The notes under the pieces: model-generated
Seen by the model: only the letters and a program-made list of their open reading frames with translations
Databases searched by the model: none
Told to the model about the DNA's origin: nothing
Assembly (NCBI GenBank): GCA_000708835.1
Contig: DF237511.1
Location: 1 to 58,209 of the forward strand
Direction of reading: 5' to 3'
Length of the DNA: 58,209 nt
Origin: Klebsormidium nitens
Taxonomy: Eukaryota > Streptophyta > Klebsormidiophyceae > Klebsormidiales > Klebsormidiaceae
Translations under genes and position numbers: made by a program
Shown: piece after piece, positions 12,618 through 26,300 of the stretch
Layout of the letters: every line of letters starts with the position of its first letter
Numbering within the stretch: the stretch's first letter is position 1

Positions 12618-14346
12618 CATCGAATACAGGCCGGCCTCCCAAAATCCTTGGTAAGATGTCGCCACATTCTCTCGTTTTCCTCACGAAAGGTGCTGTATCT
12701 GCGCAATTGTTGGCCCCTCAAACTGCTGCATCTCTGAAGGGCGCCTACGTTTCTCGCCCGCATTCCTTCACTGCTAGGAAGCAACATCCTGCCACGTACG
12801 TTTCTCTCGCCTCCAAAAGATCCATTCCCTGGTTTGATGCCGTCAAAGTTCTCCAAGATTGGCAGGCAATCCCTGTCAGTGGATCGGATTTGTTCCTCGA
12901 TCTGAATCTTAGAGGCTTGACTCGAAACTCTGACAGGACTGCCTTTCTGTCAACTTGTCAAAACACAGACTTGTTTCGAAGACAATGCGGGCAAAGCTGA
13001 CTCTGAGGAGTCATATGCTGCTTGTAGGATACTCCAATCCGTCATTACATCAAGTGCATATTTTCCAGACTGCAACAGGCTCAATGTGTTCTGGAATCCT
13101 TGACACATGCGTAAAATGTCACTCACGAAGCATGCCCTTCAATGCCGCCCCATGTTTAGTAGCATGCATGTATGGGTGTTTCGAGCCGGCTGGATATTGC
13201 CTGAATATCGAGCATAGCTTCTGCTGGAGCTGATGTCAGACACAGGTCAGCGTAATGAACACGATACTAGGCTACAAAACAATGCTGAAAATACTAACGT
13301 TACTTTGAGTTCAGGCAGGACTACTTATCGTACTCGTGTTAAATACTGTAGGATACTTGTTTGAATTGGCCCGGAGTCATCTGGTGCATCGAATCGTCTC
13401 CCTGTACTAGGTAAGTAGGTAATTAATGCACCGTTGCTGCATTGTCGCATGCCCGCTGAAATAGGTAGTGGTGGGCCGTTTTTGATCTGCTTATCGGACG
13501 GCTCATCTTCCTTCTCCTCGCGCGCGCACTTGCTGACATGCTAGCCAGCTGGAGCTTCGTGCATATGTCCAATTTATCGACGGTTTCCGTAGCCTACCCA
13601 ACTCAGCATCGACGGTTAGAACCCCAGGTTGCTTGAGCTCCGGGCAGATGTCCCAGAACTTATCGCGCAGGTCATGATCATCGAGCAATGTGCTCCCCTT
13701 TTGCATTTTGGCCCAAGCCTATAAAGGACCGCTGTATAAAGAATCCTTAGCATTAGCGACTGCTTGAAGGACCTCTGACCACTCATCTAGAAGCGCTTCA
13801 TGCTCGTTTCCCTGACTCTTGTAAGCTATGATCTCATTACTGTAGGAAATTGCTTTTCAATAGCCACGAGGGCAGCCAAAACAGCAAGTCTGCATCGTGT
13901 CATATTCCATCCAAAACCCTGGGTCCTTCCCAGGGTCTTTTTGCAGTTTTTGAGCGGGTGCCAATAAGCAGCTCGGCGTTGAATAGAAGAGTGGTAGAGT
14001 CGATTTGCGCAGCTCAGACTGTAGCTGCTAGGCGGCGCCAGCTGGACTCAAAGCACGCCAAGGCATACTGCAATAAAATTAAAAGCACCATTGAACACTC
14101 CTGACCTATGTTCAGAAAGGTGCAGTTTTACCACACAGAGATGCGCAAACTTAGTTCGTCGGCAAGTCAGCTACACCGGCTAGTAGCACAACTAGCTACG
14201 AGTGTCAGTGTTGAAACGGCTAAGGCTAGCTCGTTCTTCTGAAATGAACATTAGAGGGAGCGGAGCAAGGGGCTCTAGCCCCTTTAGCTGGATTCCCTTT
14301 TGACACCTCGGTTCGTTTACTGGGGATTGCTTCTGGCATAAGTAGG
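12618..14346. other. Intergenic region between divergent kinase and ABCG genes
   Basis: This stretch holds the presumed promoters of the kinase (-) and the transporter (+). ORFs here, including one of about 150 codons at 12542-13000 on the + strand, have no recognisable domain. I see no clear repeat or RNA gene. Confidence 0.5.
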
Positions 14347-17300
14347 ATGAAGAGCATGGCGCCTGCGCTTCTGCTGAGCTGTGTGCTGATTCTCCTGTTG
14401 TGCCACGTGGCTCAAGCTCAGCCACAGAGTGCCGCCACCCCGATGAGCGGCGCGGCCCCTAGCGACCCCCTGCCACCGGCCCTGAGGGCGAAACTGGACA
14501 ATGTATCACTCCTGGTCGATAACTACATTGACCTCAACTACGGGTTCTGCATCAAGAGCGCGTGAGCATTTGATCACCTCAATTTGCGCACCTTGGATTA
14601 TCTCCTCTTTGCGTTCTCGAGTCCACGGTCCTCTCTCCTTCAAGGCAAGGGACAAGAATATCTGTAAGACACAGAGTGGGATTGGGCGCCGGTGCAGAAT
14701 TTGGTGTGGCATTCATCTATTAATTGCTTGATCAATGCACGTAGCGTAAGTACTTCGTGGTTGGTGACAAATGTGCGAAGGGGCCAGTGCACCCACTTCA
14801 CAAGTATAACTCAAAAGATTTTCGCCCTGGCTCAAGTTCCGCTGTCCTAACAGTTAAGAGCTTCTTCTGACCAGGGTTTTAATACCACCACTGCTCAGCT
14901 GCCACAGACCTTTAACCTTCTGTTGGGACTGCGCCTGCTGCGTTCTGATACAAGCTCCCATGTGAAGAAGCTCTGGAAGGGAATGTTCTTTTGCAACTGT
15001 GTTTCCAAGCCTGTTTGTGCACCTGCAGGGCAGAGGAGAAGCCACTCACGTTCGACTTCAACCAAGACGCGCAAAGCATCCTGGCATGCGACATAGAAGG
15101 TGAGTCAGGGGGACCAAACACCACTTGGAGGGCCAAAACCATGTTATGTGCCGTCGCTGAACTTTTTCTTCGATTGAACGGTCCAGATTGCCTATTGGAG
15201 TGTCCCGAGTGCTCGGTAGGTCCCGGTTGGCCTGTAGATTGGGTCTAGTGGCTATTTATCAAGTAGTTTGGACAATTCTGCCTGGTTAACCCTCCTTAAT
15301 TAGCACAAGATAGCTCCTAAACCCCTTTTTGCCCCAACCCAAAACTCAAGGGTTGCAAACAGGACCCTTCGGAGGTTTGATTCCACCAATTTTCGGGTTA
15401 GGGCAATTAGGGGTTTGGCTGCTGGCACATGGTTCAGGTTGCAAACCCATTTACCTGGGGCGTTTGGTCCCCCTGAGGTGAGTGCCCCAGACCGTGCATG
15501 CTGGGAGCAACACAGGTCCGGCTTCGGCCAACTCTCTTTTCAGCCACGTGTTAGTGAGATCTTTGGTGCACTCGGCAGCTCACCTGGCTGCTCTCCATCC
15601 GTCTCTCTTGTTGCGCTTCGTACCCCTTATCCACTCCAAGTCAGGTCGTCGACCAGCTGCCTACGGATGGCGTACTGCGAGGCCCGAGCGGCCCTTCCAC
15701 TGTTCTCCTATCCTTTCGACCATCGCTTATGGCTCATATCTCTTATCCGCCTCCAGGCCGCCTCGGCGACCGGCTATGCAGCGACGGCGAGCTCCGCTCC
15801 TACTTCGCCACCGACCCGCGGAGGAGTCCCCCGGAAAACGTGAACTGCAACGCGGACTCGTATCTGGTCGCGTGCAACCCGGGGTTTGCGAGCAGCCTCG
15901 ACGCGGCAAGCGCCACGCGCAACTTCACCGTCCCGCCAAAGTACCCGCAGGACATCCCGCGGCGGATCGACGACTACGCGCCGTGCTGCCCGGGGTTCTT
16001 CTGTCCCAAGGGCTTGGCGTGCATGATCCGTGAGTGATTGGAGAATTTCCGTACTTTTACTCTTAGGATTATCATCAAAGGATAAGCGCGGGCGTGCATG
16101 ATCCGTGAGTGATTGGCAAGTTTCCATTCTTCTACTTTTAGCATTTTCTCAAAAGAAAGGCTCGGCTTAAACGAATAGGACTTATTGTGGCGTGAACTGA
16201 GAGCAGAGTGGTCTCTCTGCGGACTAAAGAACGAAACAAAAGGGCGAGTCAATGAAGCAAAGGGAGTCAAGCTCATGAACACGTATGCTGGGGATTAATG
16301 ACTTCGCTGAGATAAGCGCAGTCCGGGAAGCGGTAAGCTGGAAAGCGGTTTACCTTAACGGGTTACCTGCACTGGTTCTTCGTGTCAAAAGAACCCGGGT
16401 CTGCGACCGGCCATTTCTTGCCCACTGTAACTTGAATCCAGAGAGCCAATACAGTCACCCGATACAACGGACACGTAATCTGGTCACGTGGATCACGGTC
16501 GACCAGCCTGGAAAACTTCGTCAATGCAGCAAAGCCGTAAACCCAGGTCTGGAAAACTTCGTTAGTGCAGCAAAGCCGTAAACCAGGTCTGATAACCCCT
16601 TGCAGCGTGCCCCATTGGAGCGTACTGCCCGTCCCCCGGGTTCCTCACCGAAGGCTCCTACACCACTTGCGACCCGTGAGCCCCCATCCCGTGCAATTTT
16701 GATTCTCCCTTGCACTTCCGAGAATTACTGTTCCGAGAGAGAAGCGCTCCCGTCTTGTTGTGCTTACCGACGCTGCTTCGCTCCTACACTTTAAGGCCGC
16801 TGCTTTGTCCAGTCAATGGCAGCGGGAGTCCAGATTTCGCCGATTCTCGTTCCTCCTGCTGCTGTCAACCTGGGACATCTGCGCAGGGCTCGAGTAGGGG
16901 CTGTGCGAAGTCGAGAGATGCTGGAGCTCCCAATTCCGTAGAGCGCTCCCCAAGATTTGAGTCCCCAAGATTTGAGTACTCGCCTCCCTCCGAGGCCATT
17001 GAAAACAAGACCCAACATCGATAATTGCAGCCTCCTGTAACCCTTCAAGCCCTAAATCCTTGAATGCATGGAGCACTAGATTCTTAGGACCATATCCCAG
17101 GCACAAGTACTCCCCAAGAAGCATTCGCATACGAAGACCGGCAAGTATACCCTTGGACACCCGCAAGAAGCAAGCCCTAGAACCGTCATAAACTATAAGA
17201 AAGTCAGATTCGTACCCGACGGACGAGTACTACGCTTCTTCGGAGCCGTCTCTTTCCAAGACAGGCATTCAAACGTTGGTCTTTCACTAAAGTAACTCCT

Positions 17301-20300
17301 GAGTTCGATCGAGACACTGGGAAACCCGAAGCCGCATTCTTGGTACGAGTGAAGTCGCTGTTAATGAAACCACAAACTTTGTGTACCACCTTCCAGGTAC
17401 GAGTACTCCCCTCCGTCGAAGGCGATTGGGTGCGGCGGCGCGGACACGTGGGGCATCGCGGGGCAGGGCGACCAGATCTTCTGCCCCGAGGCCAGCTACT
17501 GCCCCTCCCCCACCGAGATACGCACCTGCGACGCGGGGCGATACTGCAGGAAGGGCAGCTCCGCGTCCCGCCGTGAGTGCTGACCGACTCCCTTCTGAAT
17601 TTCTTAATGGTCCGCGGCGACTTCGAAAGTGATACAGACATCACGTTAGAAAGCCCGTGCCGAAGCATGGGGCTTGATTGAGTACGTGTGGTTGGGGCCG
17701 TGTTTGCCTGACAGCTATCTGATCTACCAGCGCGTGATACATCGTCCACCTGCTTACGGGATCTTCGTTGAGCTAGAAGTCGAAGCAATCCTATGCCGAG
17801 TTAGTTGGTTTCTATATGCACCTTCCTGCTGCAATAGTTACTCATCTTCTATATGGACTCAATCAACCCGCGTGGCCTGTAAATCGCAGAGCTCAGTACT
17901 AAGATTTGAGTTGTGGTCCGGACGCCGGCTTCCCGGTTCTCAACGCGGACGGTGGGTCCCGGCTTCGAACGTTTGGACCTTTTGTCAGCGAAGTCGCACT
18001 CGCCCAGCCTTTTCATGTCGACGCCGGCCCCAAGACGGAGCTAGGGAAGCGTTGTGGATACAGGTGGCCCGATTCATAGTCATGGTTCGCCAACTCTTTC
18101 CTGCCACAGACCCTTGATAACAAAGTCCTTTCAACAAACGTTCTGACCCAATACATGCATAAGGTGCGGGCTTTCTGTTGGTGTCTTCTGTCCTTTGTAC
18201 ACGCTTTTTACTATCAGGAGAAAACGCCTTCCGCGCCGGTGTGCGTGCAGGATGCTCGCCGTTCGTGACTTGCGACCAGGGCACTGGAAACCAGGACCTG
18301 CATTTCATCGGTGTCGCCATCATCGTAAGCCGTTGCCTCTCAAGAGCCCAAAGCAGTCGTTCCGTGCGGTTCTGTAGTCCTTCCGCGGGTTTTGTCCGCT
18401 CAATCTGCTGAAGCGCGGTCTGACTTGTGCCCCTTGTACCATCTTATAGCGTCCACCAGATTCAAGAAGGTCTTCCCTTTGGCCACAAGCCTTGCCTTCT
18501 GTCGCAGCAAATGGGAGCTTTGACAGCTCCAAGTAATGGTTTCAGATACATTGGATGGGTTGGAAAGCAATCCCTTACATCTTTCTCTCTCTCCCTTCTT
18601 ATGCATTCTTTATGAACTGACCATGCATGCCTTTGAGCCCGTTTAGGCGCTTGAAGCTTCCCTCGTACTTCTTACTGCTTCTGTGAATATCTCCCCGTCC
18701 CTCTCCGTACGTCTTTTGACGTTCAATTCACTTCAGTCAGTGTCACACTTTCTCATCCAACTCACGTGCGTCCGTTGAAGAGGCGCCGTACCTGCTTGCG
18801 CGCCTCGTTCGTTTGCTCAAAGCTTCGCCCCACTTTCTATCTGCGTTCTCAAGTCCTGCCATTATCATCGCAATTGTGGAAAGTTCCTCTGGAGGGTCCA
18901 GCTCTATTGGCAGGCCCGACGTTCTGAGCACGAGCGTCCGATCCCATACCGCAATCTGAAATTCTTGAAGAAAGTGCACAGTCGAGCAGACCGTTTGGAA
19001 CCGATCAAAGGTCGGTTTCGAAAATAGCTCAGGTCGGTCTTTTGTTTAGCGGTCAAGCGTGTGCCCATCCAATCTGGACAGTCCGTCACTATGTGCAGAC
19101 GCCCTTCTGACCAGACTGCGTCCGCAAGCATTTTCGGGCTTGGTCTTTCTTTCTAAACTTTTGCGGACGTCCTTCGGACGAAATGCATACGCCAATAAAA
19201 AGACCCCTGGGTTTGGAGGTTTTGTATCAAACCCAGGTGGCGTAACCTTGATGTCAGATACGTAAAAAGCTTTTTGGCCAACCGATTTTCCCGTCGGCGT
19301 AGCAACACTCAACTTGTCGCGAACTGGAAACTTTGGCAACTTCGACCCGGCAGGGTCAGTGTCGTCGGTTCGACACCGGCCGCCGACACTTTTTGTCCTG
19401 CGACCGTTTTGGATGTTCAGAGTTGAAAAAGTGCTACTACAGTGACTCTTCATTGGTGTTTTGCTCCGCTGTCGTACTTCAGGCTTAACATCGATAAGAA
19501 AGCTGCCGCTTCTTGTTTAGCGGGCTTATGCTTTTGTTCAACGGACTTCAACTCTGGGAGAAAATCCGTCTCAAAAAGCCCAGGATCTAGGGTTTCATCT
19601 GGATTCATTAGTCCGGTGTCCAGACACTCCGCTCAGACCTTAGCATTCCGGAACTAGAGAGGCACACTGCTTCCGTTCCTCGTATGCTTCTGTTTGATCT
19701 GTTACAGAAACAGAGTTGCACAAACAACAAGTCTTCCTCCAAATTGGGATGGCCAGGTTCAAGACTTTTTGAGACGCTAATCTGGGGAGTAAGAGCATTC
19801 GTTCGCATCAGAGTGGCGCAGCGAAGCGTGGTGGGCCCATAACCCACCGGTCGAAGGATCGAAACCTTCCTCTGATACAGATTTCGAGTTTCCTCTATCC
19901 GAATCATCCTTTCCAGCTGACGTAATCGAGAAATTGACGTTCTCGATAAGGAGACGTCCCGCTCGTTGATTGCCACTAGGTTTTAATCCTGCTTTGATGT
20001 TCAAAAGTGGTGCGACCCTTCGCCGGGAAAAGCCTCAATCTCAAGCACGATTTTCCTCAGACTCACTATGGACAGGGTGTCAAATTCAAACACCCCTGAC
20101 TTGCACTGATCCAAATAGTGCTGATTCCGTTGGATACTCTTTCTTCCGCTCCCTTTCTAGATTCATGCGACCAGCATTTTAGGGGTACCGACTGATCTGA
20201 CTCATTTAACCTCTAGCCTCAATGCGTTTCCAGCAGAGTAGCCGCCTTCATTTCGAAGCCCGCCCTTGTCTCTGGACATATACTTTGTCCAATGTCTATG

Positions 20301-23300
20301 GGTTTTGATTTGTCCAATGTCTATTGGGTTTTGATTTGACGACCGAGTGTGCTGATCATCAGTGACACCATTTATCGTGCATGATTGGCGCAGCGGGTTG
20401 TTTGCCACGCGTCGAAGATTCATTTGACCCGTGACGTCACCTATCAGCCGGGCAAATGATAGGCTACGTGCGGCAAGGGTGACGTTACCAGCGAGAGTGA
20501 TGTACCTCGCTCTTTGCGTGTACAAAGAGTTGAAGACATAGCTCGTGTTCGTCGGCGAAGCAATCCCTCAGCGCAAGCAGTGCGACAGGCCTGGGACCCT
20601 AACGGGTCAGACTCCAGCTCAAACAAAAATGTCGGTTCAAACCCGGCCGCCGACAAAGTCCTTTCCTTATTTCGTTTTTGCCAATCTTTTGGGCACACGC
20701 TTCCAAAATTGTCTTCAGTCCTCTATATTTCTGAGTCCGGCCAAACTTCATCGATACGGCACGTTCATACCTAATTGCGTGACTGTTGTGTTCTCCTGGT
20801 CCGCACCAGTGCGTGTCATCTCTGCCCGTAAATAAATTCTCTTCCTTGCACAAGCAATGTCAAAATTCCACGGCTTCCTGCTTTCCCAGTCAGTGAATAT
20901 CGTCCCTCACATCTGTCTTTTTTTTTCCTTTTTTTTTTTTTCCCTCTTTTTTTCCTTTTTTTTTTTTCCAGTTTCGCCTTTGAACGAGTATCGACTTTCC
21001 TTCTTTCGCTTCCATCTTAAAGAACAGAACGCTTTCAAGTTACTGCCGGATTCAATCCTTTCGGTACCCCGGGTGTGGTCGAATTCGAGGGAGTGCATAC
21101 GAACTTAGCTGCATGTATGGATTTGCTAGGTCTGGGTCGGCTCGAAAGGCTCCGACGGAACTTGTGGTTCAGAAGACCCGATCTAGTTCTCACCTAATCA
21201 GCTATCTAATTCTGTCTGCGTCGATCCGTCCTATTGCTAGAACTGTCGAGCTGGTGACTGTGTTTGCTCGAAGTATGCAGGAAGGGTATCCTGAGTGCTG
21301 CTTTTACTCAATCAGAAAGCACAAACAGAGCTGAACAGTTTGCCTGCTGCCGAGTTCACGCTTTCAACATTTGGAACGGACTTTGCTATGTAGGGACAAA
21401 CTCGTGTTGCATCAGCCGGCCAATCAGAGTGGCGCAGCGGAAGCGTGGTGGGCCCATAACCCACAGGTCGAAGGATCGAAACCTTCCTCTGATAGCATGC
21501 AATTTTCCTAAAGCCCTTTTTATGCCGGACCACGCCTGAAGTAACGTCACCCAGAACGCTGGCCCGATGACGTCACCGGCTGTCAAAGCGACGTTACTGC
21601 CTGCTAGACGTTCCGACCCATCCAACCCGAACATAGGGTTACGTACACCAACCGAAACAGATGTAGAAAGGATTCTGAACCGCAAAATCTACCGTCGGCG
21701 TAGCAACACTCCAAGATTGACATAAAATTAAGCGTACTGGCTTCGTCCACTTCGGCCCCGCACGGCCAGCTTCGCCGGTTCGACACCGGCCGCCGACGCC
21801 TTTTGTTCTCGCCTCTTTTTGAATCAAACGCTTCCGGACCCCAGCTATAAATATACCCTCGCTCCCATGTAAAATCCTGATAGACCCACAATCTTTGTTC
21901 CGCAGGTGATCCTGTTCCTGGTCCTGATCGTCATCTACAAGTGCACCGACGGCCTGATCAAGCTGCACGGCAAGGAGCGGCAGCGGCGGCGACTCCTCGC
22001 CTCGCGCGCGCTGCACAAGGTCGCCTCCACCGCCCTGGAGCTGAGCTCGGGGGGCTCCGAGAAGCGGCGGCCGGTGAACACGTGGCAGAAGGTGGTGACG
22101 TCATCCGCCGACACGACCGCGTCGCTGCTGGAGCAGCCGGGCAGCCCCCCGACCGCAGGTGACGTGGGCTGCTGACGTATGCATTTTGGGTTTAGTTAAA
22201 AAGGGAACTTGGTGTTAGCGTTGTAAAGATGGTCCCAGCCATGCGACTTTGCAGTCGCACGGCCGACCAAAATCTGCACACTGATGTTTAGTAAGAGCCA
22301 GAAGCGCTTTTTGTGTTGGCTACTTGTCTGAGGAGAATCTTCTGCTCTCTCGAGGCAGACAAAACGGGACATATCTGCCTGGAAAGTACTGCAGATCCTT
22401 AGAAACTCATCTGTGAGATAAGGACCAATGAAATTTACATCAGGTATGTGCAATCTTTGCTCGGAGTTGTGAAGTATCTATAATGGAGCCGCTCACTCAT
22501 TTCGAGCACAATCGATTGACGCAATTTCCGGGACACGACGTTGGCTACTCACGCTTTGTACTGTTCTCTTATTTGGCTTCTTAATTTTGATTGCAAAGCA
22601 TCATTACCAGCTTCTCAAATCGAAATTCTTGCTTGCAGAGGTTCGGAATGAAGAAGATGGGTATTCGCCGCCCGAACCGTCGTCCCCTCTGCGGAAAGCG
22701 TCGGATCCCGCAAGTAAGTGTAGCCCTAGGACTCCAAAGAAAGGTCAGAGTGCGGAATCTAGCACATTTCCCTGATGCCCAATGGCCCATAATCCCAAGC
22801 GCTTTGCGGAGAACTTGCTACCATAAATTCAGGGATCAATTATTGGTAGCAAATCACAGTCGCTACTACTTTCCTGGCTTGCGCTGTTTTGATCTGCACT
22901 TCGCCACAAAGTTTTGTACAGTTGAGTTTGTTATTGATGCCCGTTCCTAGGAAAAACTAGAGGAACTAGGAAAAACCGGAGCAATCCGTTTTCGCAGCGC
23001 GCTCCATTGCGATTCAGCTGGCGTCTGGCTCCCCTCGGGCGGTCGCCGCTTCGCCGAAAGCGGGGGCTTCGCTGGCGCTTGTGTCCCCGGTAGGCGACGG
23101 CGACCAAAGCGACGAAGACGAGTCGGCCGCCTCTACGCTGAGGTCGCCGTGGCGGAAGCTACCAAAGGGGTCAGCTTTTGAACCTGCTTTACCGTAGGAG
23201 CATTTGCTTGGAATGTGGATTTATGAGTGGCAGCGATCGACAATGGGTCAGACAGGCTCAAATCTGACAGTGCGCAGGAAGTTGTTTGCTTGGTCGTGGA

Positions 23301-26300
23301 TGCGGGCACGACTATGCTGAAAAGGAAAACACTGATTAGAGTGTATGCGCTCCTGCATTCTTACATGGTTCCAGCAACGCTAACAATCTGGGTCCTTTTT
23401 GAGAGCATTGCCAGGAGTGACTTTGGGCCTAAAAGAACGGAGAGAAGGAGAACGTGGACTGCAGTTTGCAGTCCCAGACCCCCACACCGCTTGGTATTCT
23501 GTGCGCGAGCACCGGGTCTGGGAACATCACCGCCGGCGAGGTTTGACATGCCCGATCGCTGGTGACCCACATAGGGGTCTTTCACTTAGATGTTGGCCGC
23601 GAAGGCCGCACTGATGTTCGATTCTTGACGGAGTACGTACCGGCCCGCGCGCGCCTTAAGTTCCAGACGGTGTGGGGCCTGGGACTGCAAACTGTAGTCC
23701 GCGTTCTCCTTCCACCGGTTCTGAAAGCACACAGGGTTGAGATAGCGGAGCTCCAGATCGACTCGTGCGTGACTGATATACTTTCACAAGGCTCAAATCA
23801 TGGAACCTCAGTCTATCGCTTCACATGGCTCACTCCGCACACGGTCTGGTCAAACCTCGTCCGATTCGAAATCCCTAACTACCCACTTGAGGAAGTTCTA
23901 GTGTGATCTGCGAACCACCATCCCTGCTTGATGAAGAAAGCAATTATGCTAAGTAGTTGTTTAAGCTTCGAATGCTCTTTCCAGGCTGCCCCCGGAGGAC
24001 TACCAGTACGTCTTCGAGCAGCTCGCTGCGCAGAAGCGGCGCGATGGCGAGGCGCAGGAGCCGGCCGCGGGCGCGTCGCCCGCGGAGCTGGCGGCCCAGG
24101 TGCAACATCGACCAAAAATCTCGGCACCCAACTCTCGGACATTGATATTAAGATCATATCACTGAGAAAACTAATGATTGCTACTGAGAAGGGACTTCCT
24201 TCCATATTCGCCAAGTTATGCTTTTGACTTGAGCTTTGATCAAATGCCTTCACCTCCTTGTCGGACGTTTGACATGAGGCTCTTCCCCGGGCAGATGTCG
24301 CTCTCACTTTGCCGCGCCAAGGAAAGGAAAATGTCGGCGATTGCAGAAAGCACAAGCACATTTGTCCTTTCTCTCTTTACTTCCTCATATAAGGGATCCT
24401 TAGCCAGCAGGCATTTCCTCTTCATCAGCCCGGCCGTCTTTCAAACGGCGCGGGGGGCCGTACTTTCCAACAAAAGGGCGACCTTGAAAGGAGCCTCGAG
24501 ACTGTCTTACGATTGCCTTAAAAATCTACACTTCTTGAAGAGTCAATCTGGTCGCCCTGTATCCAGGCGGCGAGCGTGAGCGGGCGCGTGCCGCCGATCG
24601 AGCTGGACATCCGCCGCCTGGGGCTGCGCCTCAAGAAGAGCGGCAAGATGATCCTACAAGACGTCACCGCCAGGCTGAGGCCCGGCCGGGTGACAGCTGT
24701 CATGGTGAGGAGCCGCCACGTGGCAGAACATCAGGCTGCAAAGGTCGGGCTGCTAGGCCCTCGCGCTGGCGGCCGTGAATGGCGCTTGAAGAATTTTGTG
24801 GAAATCGCATGGTTAGTTGGCTCGAACGGTGCACCCAACGTTGACGATGGAAGGCATTGAGCTTCTGGTCAATGAATTTTGAGTTCAGTTGGAACGATAA
24901 CAAGGGCAAGTTTTGTGTGCGATCTCGTCAATATATCGCACCGTCCCATTCCTTTCCACGCAACCTAGCAGCTTTCAAACCGGATAAATCTCACTCATGA
25001 AATCAGGCCACTTGTCCGCCATTCGCTCTTTCCGGAGATCCTCTTCTTTTCAAGAACAAGCGAAGATGGCCCCCTCTCGTCCTTTCAGGGCCCGTCTGGC
25101 GCGGGGAAGACGTCATTCCTGACGGCCGTCGCCGGCAAGGAGACCCGGTGCACCGTGACCGGTACGGTGCTCATCAACGGTCGGGAGGGCAGCATCCAGT
25201 CGTACCGGAAGATCGTGGGGTTCGTGCCGCAGGTTAGTCCATCAGTGCTTACCTCCCAGGAAATATGCAAAATGGGATTGTCATCTAGTGCAGGAATGGG
25301 AAGAAAGGAGGCGTGACACGTGGCAGCACTTCAAACGAGGACCATACGCGAGGTTGTCTGCTTTTCGACCCAAGTGGTACTTGGTTAGACCCCAGTCGAA
25401 CTATTTGAGGCGGTGGGCATCTCTAAACCTGCGGGAAGGGAGACGAAAGGGCATCAAAAGAGTCGAAATCCGAAGTTCGTACGTGATGTTACAATGCTCA
25501 CGATCTCGCGGGACAAGCATGGTCTCACTTGTTTTTTAACAATGTTGGTGCACACAAGATTGAAAACTTTGTTGCGTCGCTGCGGTCGATATTTAACGTG
25601 AATACACTGGCCAAAGGAGCTTTCTGAAATGTGCTCTCACAAGGCGTGTCTTTCGGTCTGCAGGACGACATTGTCCATGGCAACCTCACGGTGGCCGAGA
25701 ACCTGTCGTTCAGCGCCAGCTACCGGTAAGACTCAATTATAGATTCCAACATTTGATTTGGTAATCTAACATTCTAACGAAGTGGAAGGGCTCCAGTCTC
25801 TCCAACTAGCCCTGGAAAAGCCGTATAAAACAAATTCCAGAGTTGCATCTCAATAAAAATTGCTGAAGGAAGGCAAAGTCACGCTGCAGTGGTTTTTTTG
25901 AGGAAGTTAGCAGCCCTCACAAGCATCATTTGGCAGAGCGCACCGTTTTTCCGTAGCCTGGGTAACGCGGAGCAACCGGATTCGGCGCTTTATCGGCGGG
26001 TGCATATTTCGACGGTTACGATGGTTTCACTACAAGTCGGACGGCCGAGAAGAACGTTGAAACTCATTTGAAATCACCGTCGATAACCGGATTGACGGTC
26101 GTACGGTCACGACCTACGTGGCTCCTACCTCCGGCGTAAGCCCACGGCCCCAACGAGAATCACTTCCGCTATAAAAGCGAACTGCGTTTGTCCATTTTGG
26201 CATTGGCTACGACCAATTACAGTATCTGTTCTAGATGGCTTGATAGGCTATCTCCCAAACACCTATCAGCTATTTTTCGGGGCGGGGGGGCTGAACCAAG

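Noticed and set aside
20907-21098. Lysine-rich minus-strand ORF across the poly-T tract
   Set aside because: Encoded poly-Lys/Glu comes from the simple T/C tract.
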